This document shows positions 7,790-13,950 of a DNA stretch of 14,063 nucleotides, in pieces. The stretch is from positions 1 through 14,063 of the forward strand of contig DIZL01000040.1 of NCBI GenBank assembly GCA_002429385.1, read 5' to 3'. Positions within the stretch are counted from its first letter, which is position 1; each line of letters starts with the position of its first letter. Origin of the DNA: Prolixibacteraceae bacterium UBA6029. GTDB taxonomy: Bacteria > Bacteroidota > Bacteroidia > Bacteroidales > Prolixibacteraceae. A program made the position numbers and the translations under genes. Under the pieces are notes generated by a model. That model was given only the letters and a program-made list of their open reading frames with translations, ran no database searches and was not told the DNA's origin.

Positions 7790-7809
7790 AGTTAACAGTA
7801 AATCGTAAA
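7777..7809. promoter_or_regulatory. Intra-operon stem-loop upstream of vorB
   Basis: TTTACGATTT (7777-7786) and AAATCGTAAA (7800-7809) form a perfect 10-bp stem with a 13-nt loop. It lies in the 85-nt gap between the ferredoxin stop and the alpha-subunit start. It lacks a strong GC core, so it looks more like an mRNA processing or stability element, or a repeat remnant, than an efficient terminator. Confidence 0.5.
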
Positions 7810-7829
7810 GGATCTAATTGTCAATTATT

Positions 7830-8054
7830 TTAAAGTTTTACCCTATAAACGGTTATGCAGGTGTCAGGACAAACTGTTGCACAATTCGAACAACCGATAC
7901 AGGCTTCAGGGGTTTTCATAAACGAATAATGATAACCGCGGCTGTTTACCTGTTTGTTTTGACTAAGCACATCCTGAGGACAAGCTACTACGCAAAGACC
8001 GCAACCTTTGCATTCTTCGTTGTCAACCACTACTGCTCCAATTACTTTTGCCAT
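7830..8054 (-). CDS. Ferredoxin-type delta subunit, 2x[4Fe-4S]
   Basis: This 74-residue protein carries two classical clusters: Cys15, 18, 21, 25 (CKGCGLCVVACP) and Cys52, 55, 58, 62 (CIGCSNCATVCP). An extra Cys66 follows. It has the size and spacing of the delta subunit that passes electrons between the TPP site and soluble carriers in four-subunit 2-oxoacid oxidoreductases. It lies 6 nt downstream of the aminotransferase and upstream of the alpha, beta and gamma genes. The order delta-alpha-beta-gamma is normal for KOR/VOR operons. A free ferredoxin is possible, but the operon position argues for a subunit. Confidence 0.93.
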   Translation of the reverse strand: MAKVIGAVVVDNEECKGCGLCVVACPQDVLSQNKQVNSRGYHYSFMKTPEACIGCSNCATVCPDTCITVYRVKL

Positions 8055-8060
8055 TTTCTT

Positions 8061-9377
8061 TTATTTTAAAGGGAAATCCGCATTGAATTGCTTCAACCGT
8101 TTTTCCAGATCATCAAATTGTTCACGTTTTACATGCGATACGCAGGCACGCAGTCCTTCTTTTTCGCTGCCGGTGTTTGTTAAGGTTATTGCACTAATTC
8201 CGTAGTGAAGGAGGTTCTCCAAAAGCTCGCCGCCCGTCATTCCCGGATAAGCTATGGTGAAATAGAATCCTTCAGCAATGGCTTCATCGCCATCTTTTTC
8301 ATAGACAATACTAAACCCATTCGCTGTAAAGAATTCCTTCATGATTTTAGCCTTCCGTCCGTATTCTTTCACTTCATCAATGAAATTGAACTCTCCATCG
8401 CTTGCAGCCTTAAACATAGCTGTCAGTCCATGTTGGACAGAATGCGTGATCCCGGATGATAGTGCATACAAAACCTGCATCACGATGGTAAAGCCAAAGG
8501 GTTTGCTTCCAAAACGAATTTGCAGATTATCGTATTGTCTGTTCCACAAGGTATTTGAAATAGCCATAATGGCGCAACGCTGACCGGCATACGAAAAGAT
8601 TTTTGATGCAGAGATAAACAGGATATAGTTATCGGTATATTTTGCTACGGTTGGCTGATAGGGTGGTTTGCCGGGAGTATATAAATCCTTTCTGAAATCC
8701 ATTCCGAAATAAGCCAGGTCTTCCATGACGATGACATCGTATTTGGTAGCCAGTTCGCCGATAATCTGCAATTCTTCTTCTGTAAAACATATCCAGCTTG
8801 GATTATTCGGATTGGAATAGATCATCGAATTGATGTTCCCCTTTTCCAGATAGGATTCAATCTTAGCCCGAAGTTTTTCACCTCGGAAATCAAACACATC
8901 AAACGATTCATGTTTGTGACCCATCACAGTCATTTGTTGTTTCTGAACCGGAAATCCCGGATCGAGGAAGAGCGTTGTATCCTTTTGCTTGTCCACATTT
9001 CCTGCCACCAAAAGGGCAGCGAAAGTTCCCTGCATCGCTCCTGCAGTCGGGATACAACTGGCCGGATCAATATCAACATCCATAAACATTTTGATGAAGC
9101 GGGAGGATTCATTTTTGAGAGGTTTAATCCCATCCATCATAGGATAAACGGAAGCAACACCTGATTGAAGCGCCTTGATTTCTGCATCCACACCTACTTT
9201 AGCTGCAGGTAGGCCGGGAACGCCCATCTCCATGCGGATAAACCTAACTTTACTCTCTTCTTCGATGAGATTTATGAGCGCCACAATTTCTCTGATCGAA
9301 GCTTTCCCAAGATCCTTAATGCGTAGCTTATCAATGTATCGTTTTACAACATCTCGTTTTACCGGGGTATTTTCCAT
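8061..9377 (-). CDS. PLP-dependent class I/II aminotransferase, probably for aromatic or branched-chain 2-oxoacids
   Basis: The 438-residue enzyme is a fold-type I aminotransferase. It shows SNPNNPSW (198-205), Asp230 and Tyr233 (MEDLAY) that contact the cofactor ring, the PLP-binding Lys259 in SASKIFSYAGQR with Arg267, and a likely carboxylate-binding Arg410 (GLRACVSH). It swaps an amino group between an amino acid and a 2-oxoacid in the cytoplasm. It is the first gene of an operon with the oxidoreductase, separated from the ferredoxin by only 6 nt, so its 2-oxoacid is probably the substrate or product of that enzyme. Phenylpyruvate or branched-chain 2-oxoacids are the best guesses, with pheA and paaK upstream. 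At 438 residues it is slightly longer than typical AspC-like enzymes. Specificity is inference. Confidence 0.9.
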   Translation of the reverse strand: MENTPVKRDVVKRYIDKLRIKDLGKASIREIVALINLIEEESKVRFIRMEMGVPGLPAAKVGVDAEIKALQSGVASVYPMMDGIKPLKNESSRFIKMFMDVDIDPASCIPTAGAMQGTFAALLVAGNVDKQKDTTLFLDPGFPVQKQQMTVMGHKHESFDVFDFRGEKLRAKIESYLEKGNINSMIYSNPNNPSWICFTEEELQIIGELATKYDVIVMEDLAYFGMDFRKDLYTPGKPPYQPTVAKYTDNYILFISASKIFSYAGQRCAIMAISNTLWNRQYDNLQIRFGSKPFGFTIVMQVLYALSSGITHSVQHGLTAMFKAASDGEFNFIDEVKEYGRKAKIMKEFFTANGFSIVYEKDGDEAIAEGFYFTIAYPGMTGGELLENLLHYGISAITLTNTGSEKEGLRACVSHVKREQFDDLEKRLKQFNADFPLK

Positions 9378-9398
9378 CAGGAACTTTAGAATTTTTTG

Positions 9399-9430
9399 TA
9401 AAAATAGGTAAAGTATTTGCTATAAATCAA
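9399..9430 (-). promoter_or_regulatory. Probable promoter of the aminotransferase-oxidoreductase operon
   Basis: On the minus strand TTG (9430-9428) is followed after 21 nt by TATTTTTA (9406-9399), which matches the TAnnTTTG consensus except for the last base. The start codon at 9377 lies about 20 nt downstream, leaving a short leader. Confidence 0.5.
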
Positions 9431-9581
9431 GAGGAATCAGGCTATTGCTTTGCAGGTTTCGCAATTAGGATTTATAAACCTTAATCGCATTTTAAACTGA
9501 AAGCAGACCTCCCCGTTAAGTTTTGAATCGACAGAAATTCAGGCCAATTGATGAACCTGTATTTTATCATGTTTCGTATTT

Positions 9582-10106
9582 TCACAATCCGAATGCAGGT
9601 TTTATTGAGTTTACCCAGTTTATAACCCGTTTGTCTGTCAGTTCAGGCTCAAAATCTTCGTCAATCGGAAGACCAATAAACATTCCGTCAATAAGCGCTT
9701 CTGATTCATCAAATTCGTAGGTCGACGGATCTACCTTGCCAACGATGTTCGCCCCGTTTTTCAGCAGATCTTTTGCCAATACACCCATGGCATTCACAAA
9801 ATGCCCCGGATAGGTGATGTTGTCGCCCAATCCGAAGATGGCAACAGTCTTGCCCGAGAATTTAACTTTACTGATGTTTGGGAAAAACTTACTCCAGTCG
9901 GTATTTGCGTAATCCGAATCCCAGGTTTCTTTTCCTACGGTCGAAATACCAAAGATAATATGATCATACTTTTCCAAATCTGAAAGACTTGCATCGTTAA
10001 CCGAAATCATGTCTACATTCTCCTCGCCAATTGCAGCTTTTACTTTCTCTGCAACACGGTGAACTGAACCTTTTAAAGGCCCGAAAAACAATCCAATTTT
10101 GCTCAT
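9582..10106 (-). CDS. Flavodoxin-like protein with an atypical FMN phosphate loop
   Basis: This is a 174-residue protein with the long-chain flavodoxin fold, normally an FMN-binding one-electron carrier of low potential. The core strands and later loops are conserved: ISTVGKETWDSDYANTDW (54-71) corresponds to the 50s loop, and IFGLGDNITYPGHF (90-103), with Tyr99 as the likely ring-stacking residue, to the 90s loop. The N-terminal loop is odd: standard flavodoxins have T/S-x-T-G-N-T after the first strand, but here FFGPLKGSVHRVA keeps only the Gly. The gene starts 10 nt after the pheA stop (an alternative ATG at 10112 would leave 4 nt), so it is co-transcribed with pheA. A role as electron donor or acceptor for the neighbouring oxidoreductase is plausible but inferred. 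It is more divergent than an ordinary FldA. Confidence 0.85.
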   Translation of the reverse strand: MSKIGLFFGPLKGSVHRVAEKVKAAIGEENVDMISVNDASLSDLEKYDHIIFGISTVGKETWDSDYANTDWSKFFPNISKVKFSGKTVAIFGLGDNITYPGHFVNAMGVLAKDLLKNGANIVGKVDPSTYEFDESEALIDGMFIGLPIDEDFEPELTDKRVINWVNSIKPAFGL

Positions 10107-10116
10107 AAACATTAAT

Positions 10117-10953
10117 TTAAAGATTGTGAATTGCTAATTCCCCTCTCACATATTCCCCCAAAACAGATAGACTTGAAACGTTTTTCAGGATGGAATGAAG
10201 GGCTTTCTCGTAATTTGCAACCGAGTCCCATTCCACGTCAATGTGAAAGGTATATTCGTTTGGCTTGCCAATGATCGGTACTGATTGTATTTTGGTCAGG
10301 TTGATCTGGTTTTCGGCAAAGGTATTCAATACATTTGCCAAAGCGCCATAATAATGACCCACTTCGAAACACAAGGAGGCTTTATTGCTAAGTTCATTGG
10401 GTTTGGCATGTTTGGACAGGATCAGGAACCGGGTGTAATTTTTACTGTTGGTTTCCAGGCCGGTGTCGAGAATTTCAAGTCCATAGAGTTCAGCCGTGCG
10501 CTGGTTCCCAATGGCAGCTGAATCCATTAATTTTTCTTCATGAACCAGTTTACCCGAAGCGGCAGTATCCTGATTTTCGATGATATGAACATCCGGGAAG
10601 TAATTCTCCAGGTATTCGGCACATTGTTTGATGGCAATAGGATGCGAGTAAATGGTTTTAATATCCGTTTTGGTAACGCCGGGATTGACCATCAGGTTCA
10701 TCTGAATATGGATGTAAATCTCGCCGATGACCTTTAAATGATATTCACGGATTAGCGCATAATTTTGCAGCAGACTACCGGCAATCGAATTTTCAATGGC
10801 CATGACTGCAATGCTAACCTGATCGGTATCAATCAGATTGCATACGCTGGTGAATGATTTGCATTCAACTACCTGCACCTCGTCCTCAAAATACCTTCTC
10901 GCAGCATCTTCATGAAATGAGCCGGCTATTCCTTGTATTGCTATTTTCTTCAT
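10117..10953 (-). CDS. pheA: Prephenate dehydratase with C-terminal ACT domain
   Basis: It converts prephenate to phenylpyruvate + CO2 + H2O, the committed step to phenylalanine. The 278-residue form is a monofunctional dehydratase without a chorismate mutase domain. The catalytic part (about 1-185) shows IQGIAGSFHEDAA near the start, IENSIAGS (53-60) and the TRF motif at Thr174-Arg175-Phe176. The ACT domain (about 192-270) has the GALANVL motif (203-209), but the classical ESRP effector motif is replaced by QSVP (223-226). I chose the ATG at 10953 because MKKIAIQG begins the domain; the frame could extend to 11028, but that would start almost at the -7 boxes. It forms a tight pair with the flavodoxin gene. 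Identification is firm; whether Phe feedback works normally is not clear. Confidence 0.94.
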   Translation of the reverse strand: MKKIAIQGIAGSFHEDAARRYFEDEVQVVECKSFTSVCNLIDTDQVSIAVMAIENSIAGSLLQNYALIREYHLKVIGEIYIHIQMNLMVNPGVTKTDIKTIYSHPIAIKQCAEYLENYFPDVHIIENQDTAASGKLVHEEKLMDSAAIGNQRTAELYGLEILDTGLETNSKNYTRFLILSKHAKPNELSNKASLCFEVGHYYGALANVLNTFAENQINLTKIQSVPIIGKPNEYTFHIDVEWDSVANYEKALHSILKNVSSLSVLGEYVRGELAIHNL

Positions 10954-11032
10954 CTTCGTATTGTTAAAATCCAGGACAAAGCCGGGACAATTTACGCAAA
11001 ATATCCTGATTTCTCTCCGGAATACCAATTTG

Positions 11033-11049
11033 CAAATATAACAAACATA
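11033..11049 (-). promoter_or_regulatory. Tandem -7 boxes upstream of pheA
   Basis: On the minus strand TATGTTTG (11049-11042) and TATATTTG (11040-11033) both match TAnnTTTG exactly and are one base apart. Transcription from the nearer box would give a leader of about 70 nt before the ATG at 10953. No TTG at the ideal distance was found; the best candidate (11076-11074) is 24 nt from the first box. Confidence 0.5.
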
Positions 11050-11220
11050 GCCAAATATCCCTTTTTAGCCTGACAAGGAATCAGGGAAATCGCTGTTAAA
11101 AAAGGAGAATTATTGGCTGATTGAATATTTTGGCATTTCATTTTACCCCGAAGAGTCACCCACCAGCATACCCCTTCAAAATGCTTGTTCGCGAAAAGAC
11201 CATCGGTTAAAGGTACTAAT

Positions 11221-11293
11221 CGAAGGAATGCCCACGTATGTCAAGCCGGATTTGGCTTCGGGATCGGAAGGGGTTCCCTTGGGTATTCCTTCG
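11221..11293. repeat. Outer alternative inverted repeat of the structured element
   Basis: CGAAGGAATGCCC (11221-11233) is the reverse complement, with one mismatch, of GGGTATTCCTTCG (11281-11293). Between them AAGCC (11243-11247) and GGCTT (11254-11258) form a small nested hairpin. Most of the 11281-11293 segment can instead pair with 11391-11401, so two mutually exclusive folds are possible. Confidence 0.6.
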
Positions 11294-11417
11294 CTATATC
11301 TGTACTATGACTGATCTATAAAAGTACTAAAATCGGGATATTAGTACTTTTGCAAATCAATCATAGTTTAATTGATCCGAAGGAAACCCCAAGGAATACC
11401 CTCCCGGAACCCTTCCG
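11265..11417 (-). repeat. Long imperfect palindrome, possible structured RNA or MITE
   Basis: The centre is a perfect 11-bp stem (AAAAGTACTAA at 11320-11330 with TTAGTACTTTT at 11341-11351). It extends to 27-nt arms (11304-11330 and 11341-11367) with 23 Watson-Crick pairs. Further out, 11265-11291 pairs with 11391-11417 through CGGAAGGG, TTCC and GGGTATTCCTT blocks, interrupted by a bulge and a small internal loop. Read as minus-strand RNA, three of the four inner mismatches become G-U pairs; as plus-strand RNA they would be C-A mismatches. It lies about 50 nt after the ACT stop codon and upstream of the pheA promoter boxes. It could be a 3' UTR structure of the paaK-ACT mRNA or a miniature transposable element. 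Confidence 0.65.
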
Positions 11418-11466
11418 TATAGGTCGAAAGCTAGTCAATTGTTTCCCTGAAGAATTTCTGAATGGA

Positions 11467-11895
11467 TTAAATCTTATACATATCACTTGCCCTTACCAAC
11501 TCCAGCTTATGCGCCTGAAGAACTTCGATACACTTCTTAATGTTGTCGGGCTTCAGAACAATATTGGCTGATTTGTTGTCCATTGAGTAGGCATATAAGT
11601 ATTCAATAAAAACACCTTCTTCTGAAAGGATATCCAGAGCACGGGCCAGTGCCAGAGGCTCATTTGGACTGTTCAGACAAACGACATCGGTTAGTCTGGC
11701 CGAGAAATCAGCATCCTTCAGTATCAGGAGTGCCTTTTCGGGCTCTGAAACGATCATTCGTAAGATGCCAAATTCAGAGGTGTCTGCAAGGCTAAGCGCC
11801 GACATGTTGATGTTCGAATTTCCCAGAAGTTGCGTAACTTCATTGAGCCTTCCGGTTTTATTTTCAATAAATACTGTTAGTTGTTTGATAATCAT
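11467..11895 (-). CDS. Double ACT-domain protein
   Basis: The 142-residue protein consists of two ACT-like modules in tandem (about residues 3-68 and 72-138). The first begins IIKQLTVFIENKTGRLNEVTQLLG, the classic strand-helix start of ACT domains, with Gly15-Arg16-Leu17. Such proteins bind amino acids at domain interfaces and have no catalytic residues of their own. It lies 11 nt downstream of paaK, and this pairing is common in anaerobes. A sensory or stabilising role for the ligase, or an unlinked regulatory role responding to aromatic amino acids, is likely; the ligand cannot be read from the sequence. No DNA-binding domain is present. Confidence 0.88.
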   Translation of the reverse strand: MIIKQLTVFIENKTGRLNEVTQLLGNSNINMSALSLADTSEFGILRMIVSEPEKALLILKDADFSARLTDVVCLNSPNEPLALARALDILSEEGVFIEYLYAYSMDNKSANIVLKPDNIKKCIEVLQAHKLELVRASDMYKI

Positions 11896-11906
11896 GATGG
11901 TTTCTC

Positions 11907-13205
11907 CTACAGTTTACGGTTATCAATGACTCGTTTTGCTTTTCCGGCAGTACGTTCTATTGTTTTGGGCTCAACCAGTTTAACGTCTACCGAAATACCC
12001 AGTGTACTCTGAAGTTTATGGGTGATCTTTTTACGCAAGGCTTCCAGTTGCCTGATTTCGTCGGAGAAGAACTGCTCCTGAACTTCAACCATGAGTTTGA
12101 GCGTATCCAGGTTTCCTTCGCGTTCAACAATAAGCAAATAGTGAGGAGCTGTTTCGCTCATTTCAAGAAGCACACTTTCAATCTGTGATGGAAATACATT
12201 CACTCCTCGGATGATGAGCATATCGTCGCTGCGGCCTTTGCATTTTTCCATTCGTACCAGTGTACGGCCACAGACACACCTTTCGTAGTTCAGTTGGGTG
12301 AGGTCTCGTGTACGGTAGCGAATCAAAGGGATTCCTTCCTTAGTGATGGTTGTAAACACCAGTTCCCCGACTTCTCCTGCAGGCAGCGGTTGCAGGGTCA
12401 GCGGATCGATAATCTCAGGAATAAAATGATCTTCGTTGATATGCATTCCGGTTTGATGTTCGCATTCACATGAAACGCCGGGACCCATGATTTCACTTAG
12501 CCCATAGATGTCGATAGCCTTTATGCCAAGTTTGAATTCAATCTCTTTACGCATGTTTTCAGTCCATGGCTCCGCACCGAAAATGCCTACACGTAACTTC
12601 AGATCTTCCTTTTTTATTCCTGCAGCTTCCATCTCTTCAGCAAGATAAAGCGAATACGAAGGAGTGCAGGCGAGTACTGAGGTTCCGAAATCCTGCATCA
12701 ATTGCAGTTGTTTGTCTGTGTTCCCACCTGAAATCGGAATGACTGATGCTCCAAGGTTTTCACAGCCATAGTGCAGTCCCAATCCTCCGGTAAAAAGTCC
12801 GTAGCCATAGGCTATCTGAACAATATCTTCACGATGAACCCCGGCCATGCATAACGAACGGGTCACCACTTCTGACCAGGTATTCAGGTCTTTGCGGGTG
12901 TAACCTACCACGGTAGGCTTCCCTGTCGTTCCTGAAGAAGCATGAATTCGTACAATTTCACTCATCGGCACCGTAAACATGCCGAAGGGATAATTGTCAC
13001 GCAAGTCGGTTTTGACCGTAAATGGAAGTTTGCACAAATCATCAACCGACTGTATGTCATCAGGGACCAGTCCTGCCTCCTGCATTTTCTGGCGATAACT
13101 GGCTACATTGTGGTAAATCCGGGTTACCGTTTCTTTCAGTCTTTTTGTTTGAACCGCTCTCATCTCATCGCGGTCTGCACATTCCATCTTTTCGTTCCAG
13201 ATCAT
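11907..13205 (-). CDS. paaK: Phenylacetate-CoA ligase (AMP-forming)
   Basis: This 432-residue cytoplasmic enzyme of the ANL adenylate-forming superfamily makes phenylacetyl-CoA from phenylacetate, ATP and CoA. Motifs in order are the phosphate loop SSGTTGKP (90-97), YGLSEIMGPG (214-223), MHINEDHF (234-241), RYRTRDL (266-272), GRSDDMLIIRGVNVFP (284-299) at the hinge, and a C-terminal GKAKR (421-425) with Lys422 or Lys424 as catalytic candidate. Length and motif spacing match PaaK. No phenylacetyl-CoA epoxidase genes (paaABCE) are nearby, so this is not the aerobic degradation pathway. In anaerobes this ligase typically sits beside an indolepyruvate or related oxidoreductase and an ACT protein, and here the ACT gene follows. 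Aryl acids other than phenylacetate, such as indole acetate, are possible substrates. Confidence 0.93.
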   Translation of the reverse strand: MIWNEKMECADRDEMRAVQTKRLKETVTRIYHNVASYRQKMQEAGLVPDDIQSVDDLCKLPFTVKTDLRDNYPFGMFTVPMSEIVRIHASSGTTGKPTVVGYTRKDLNTWSEVVTRSLCMAGVHREDIVQIAYGYGLFTGGLGLHYGCENLGASVIPISGGNTDKQLQLMQDFGTSVLACTPSYSLYLAEEMEAAGIKKEDLKLRVGIFGAEPWTENMRKEIEFKLGIKAIDIYGLSEIMGPGVSCECEHQTGMHINEDHFIPEIIDPLTLQPLPAGEVGELVFTTITKEGIPLIRYRTRDLTQLNYERCVCGRTLVRMEKCKGRSDDMLIIRGVNVFPSQIESVLLEMSETAPHYLLIVEREGNLDTLKLMVEVQEQFFSDEIRQLEALRKKITHKLQSTLGISVDVKLVEPKTIERTAGKAKRVIDNRKL

Positions 13206-13223
13206 TTTCTTATAGAATTAGAT

Positions 13224-13256
13224 CAAATATAAAAGTTATATCTAAAAGTAAGCCAA
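13224..13256 (-). promoter_or_regulatory. Probable paaK-ACT promoter
   Basis: On the minus strand TTG (13256-13254) is followed after 22 nt by TATATTTG (13231-13224), an exact match to TAnnTTTG. The start codon at 13205 lies about 19 nt past the box, giving a very short leader. The spacer is 1-2 nt longer than usual. Confidence 0.55.
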
Positions 13257-13429
13257 CTCTGTAGAATATTTTTATACTTATTGACTAAAACTTAGACTTA
13301 AGAAAGAATGGATTTGCAAAAGGTAAGTCTGGCTGTTTATTGCTGAAATATATTGATTAAATACTGGTTATCTTTCACTACTAACGGAATCTGGCTGATC
13401 GGAATTCTAACTATAACGGAGGGAAAACC

Positions 13430-13504
13430 ATGAACAGAATGCATCGAAGCTTACGACATTTCCGTCAACCCCGACAACTCAGTAATTTTACTTCCGACGA
13501 ATAG
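13430..13504 (+). CDS. Possible 24-residue basic peptide
   Basis: An ATG is preceded by GGAGG (13418-13422) with a 7-nt spacer, an ideal Shine-Dalgarno arrangement that stands out because other genes here lack one. The frame encodes a 24-residue peptide (MNRMHRSLRHFRQPRQLSNF..., then TSDE) rich in Arg and His, and stops at TAG 13502-13504. A weak -7-like box TATCTTTC lies at 13369-13376. No known family is recognised. It may be a chance ORF in a repeat-rich gap. Confidence 0.22.
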   Translation: MNRMHRSLRHFRQPRQLSNFTSDE

Positions 13505-13535
13505 TTGAAGTTGTCATTGTTGTCGTAGTTGTCGG
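13471..13535. repeat. GTTGTC 9-bp tandem repeat with inverted partner
   Basis: Three 9-nt units ending in GTTGTC (GAAGTTGTC, ATTGTTGTC, GTAGTTGTC) run from 13507 to 13533. The last unit, within AGTTGTCGG (13527-13535), is perfectly complementary to CCGACAACT (13471-13479). TACGACA (13452-13458) also pairs with TGTCGTA (13521-13527), a competing pairing. The function is unknown. Confidence 0.55.
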
Positions 13536-13577
13536 ATATTGAGTCATACTTAGAATAGAAAAATTCAACAGGAACTG

Positions 13578-13599
13578 TTTGCCGAATACCAACGGCAAA
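13578..13599 (-). terminator. Possible terminator after the rhodanese gene
   Basis: TTTGCCG (13578-13584) and CGGCAAA (13593-13599) form a perfect 7-bp stem with an 8-nt loop, 9 nt after the rhodanese stop. A T-rich stretch follows only about 20 nt later on the minus strand, so termination would be imperfect. Confidence 0.4.
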
Positions 13600-13608
13600 G
13601 AATGTATT

Positions 13609-13923
13609 TTAGATTTTATTTTGCAAACTTCTCCAGGCACCACCATTGTGCACTTCAGTTAATCCGTTTGACTTTAAGATGCTTTTAGCCGAAGCACTGC
13701 GCATACCTGAAGCACAGCAGGTAATAATCGTTTTATTTTTCGCTTTCAACTTCTGAATGTTCTGACCAATCTGGTCAACAGGGATATTGACAGATCCTTT
13801 AATATGCCCGCCAGCGTATTCACCTTTGCTTCTGACATCAATAATCAGTGCACCCTGACGGACTAATTCTGCAAATTCCACTTTTGACCCAAGGCCAAGT
13901 AACTTCTTAATCGTTTCTATCAT
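13609..13923 (-). CDS. Small single-domain rhodanese
   Basis: The 104-residue protein is a single rhodanese-like domain, a cytoplasmic sulfur carrier or sulfurtransferase of the GlpE/PspE size class. It shows IIDVRSKGEYAGGHIKGSVNIP (27-48), the typical substrate-entry region, and the active-site loop CASGMRS with catalytic Cys70 and Arg75. An additional Cys69 precedes the active cysteine. There is no signal peptide. I prefer the ATG at 13923, which opens the MIETIKKLLG helix; an in-frame ATG at 13947 would add eight residues without domain content. It has its own promoter and is not tightly linked to paaK. Its physiological sulfur acceptor is unknown. Confidence 0.9.
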   Translation of the reverse strand: MIETIKKLLGLGSKVEFAELVRQGALIIDVRSKGEYAGGHIKGSVNIPVDQIGQNIQKLKAKNKTIITCCASGMRSASAKSILKSNGLTEVHNGGAWRSLQNKI

Positions 13924-13950
13924 TGTATATTGTATTATAATATTCATGGG

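Larger units (their letters stand above)
11041..11466. other. Non-coding region between the ACT gene and pheA
   Basis: This stretch of over 400 bp has no convincing gene. It holds the pheA promoter boxes at its left end and a large nested inverted-repeat element (about 11221-11417). A stop-free plus-strand frame runs from about 11068 to the mid-11300s (roughly 79 codons), but its only ATG lies near the end and it overlaps the repeat, so it is not called as a gene. Confidence 0.6.
13206..13608. other. Region between rhodanese and paaK
   Basis: About 400 bp with no long gene. It contains the likely paaK promoter (13224-13256), a possible 24-codon ORF with a strong Shine-Dalgarno sequence (13430-13504), a 9-bp tandem repeat facing a complementary segment (13471-13535), and a small hairpin after the rhodanese stop (13578-13599). 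Confidence 0.6.

Noticed and set aside
10954..11028. 25-residue N-terminal extension of PheA
   Set aside because: The extension has no domain content and would begin a few bases from the -7 boxes; the MKKIAIQG start fits the family.
11068..11310. Open plus-strand frame of about 79 codons in the pheA-ACT gap
   Set aside because: Its only ATG lies near the end, it has no start signal or family resemblance, and it overlaps the inverted-repeat element, which can create open frames by itself.
11320..11351. Simple intrinsic terminator for the paaK-ACT unit at the central hairpin
   Set aside because: The stem is AT-rich with T residues inside the stem rather than after it, and it is only the core of a much larger palindrome, so a plain terminator label would mislead.
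13452..13535. CRISPR-like array at the GTTGTC repeats
   Set aside because: Units are only 9 nt with no spacers and no cas genes nearby.
13465..13608. In-frame extension of the rhodanese frame beyond its TAA stop, about 46 codons with Asp-Asn repeats
   Set aside because: The Asp-Asn pattern simply translates the 9-bp repeat. The rhodanese domain is already complete and a hairpin follows the stop, so read-through is not supported.
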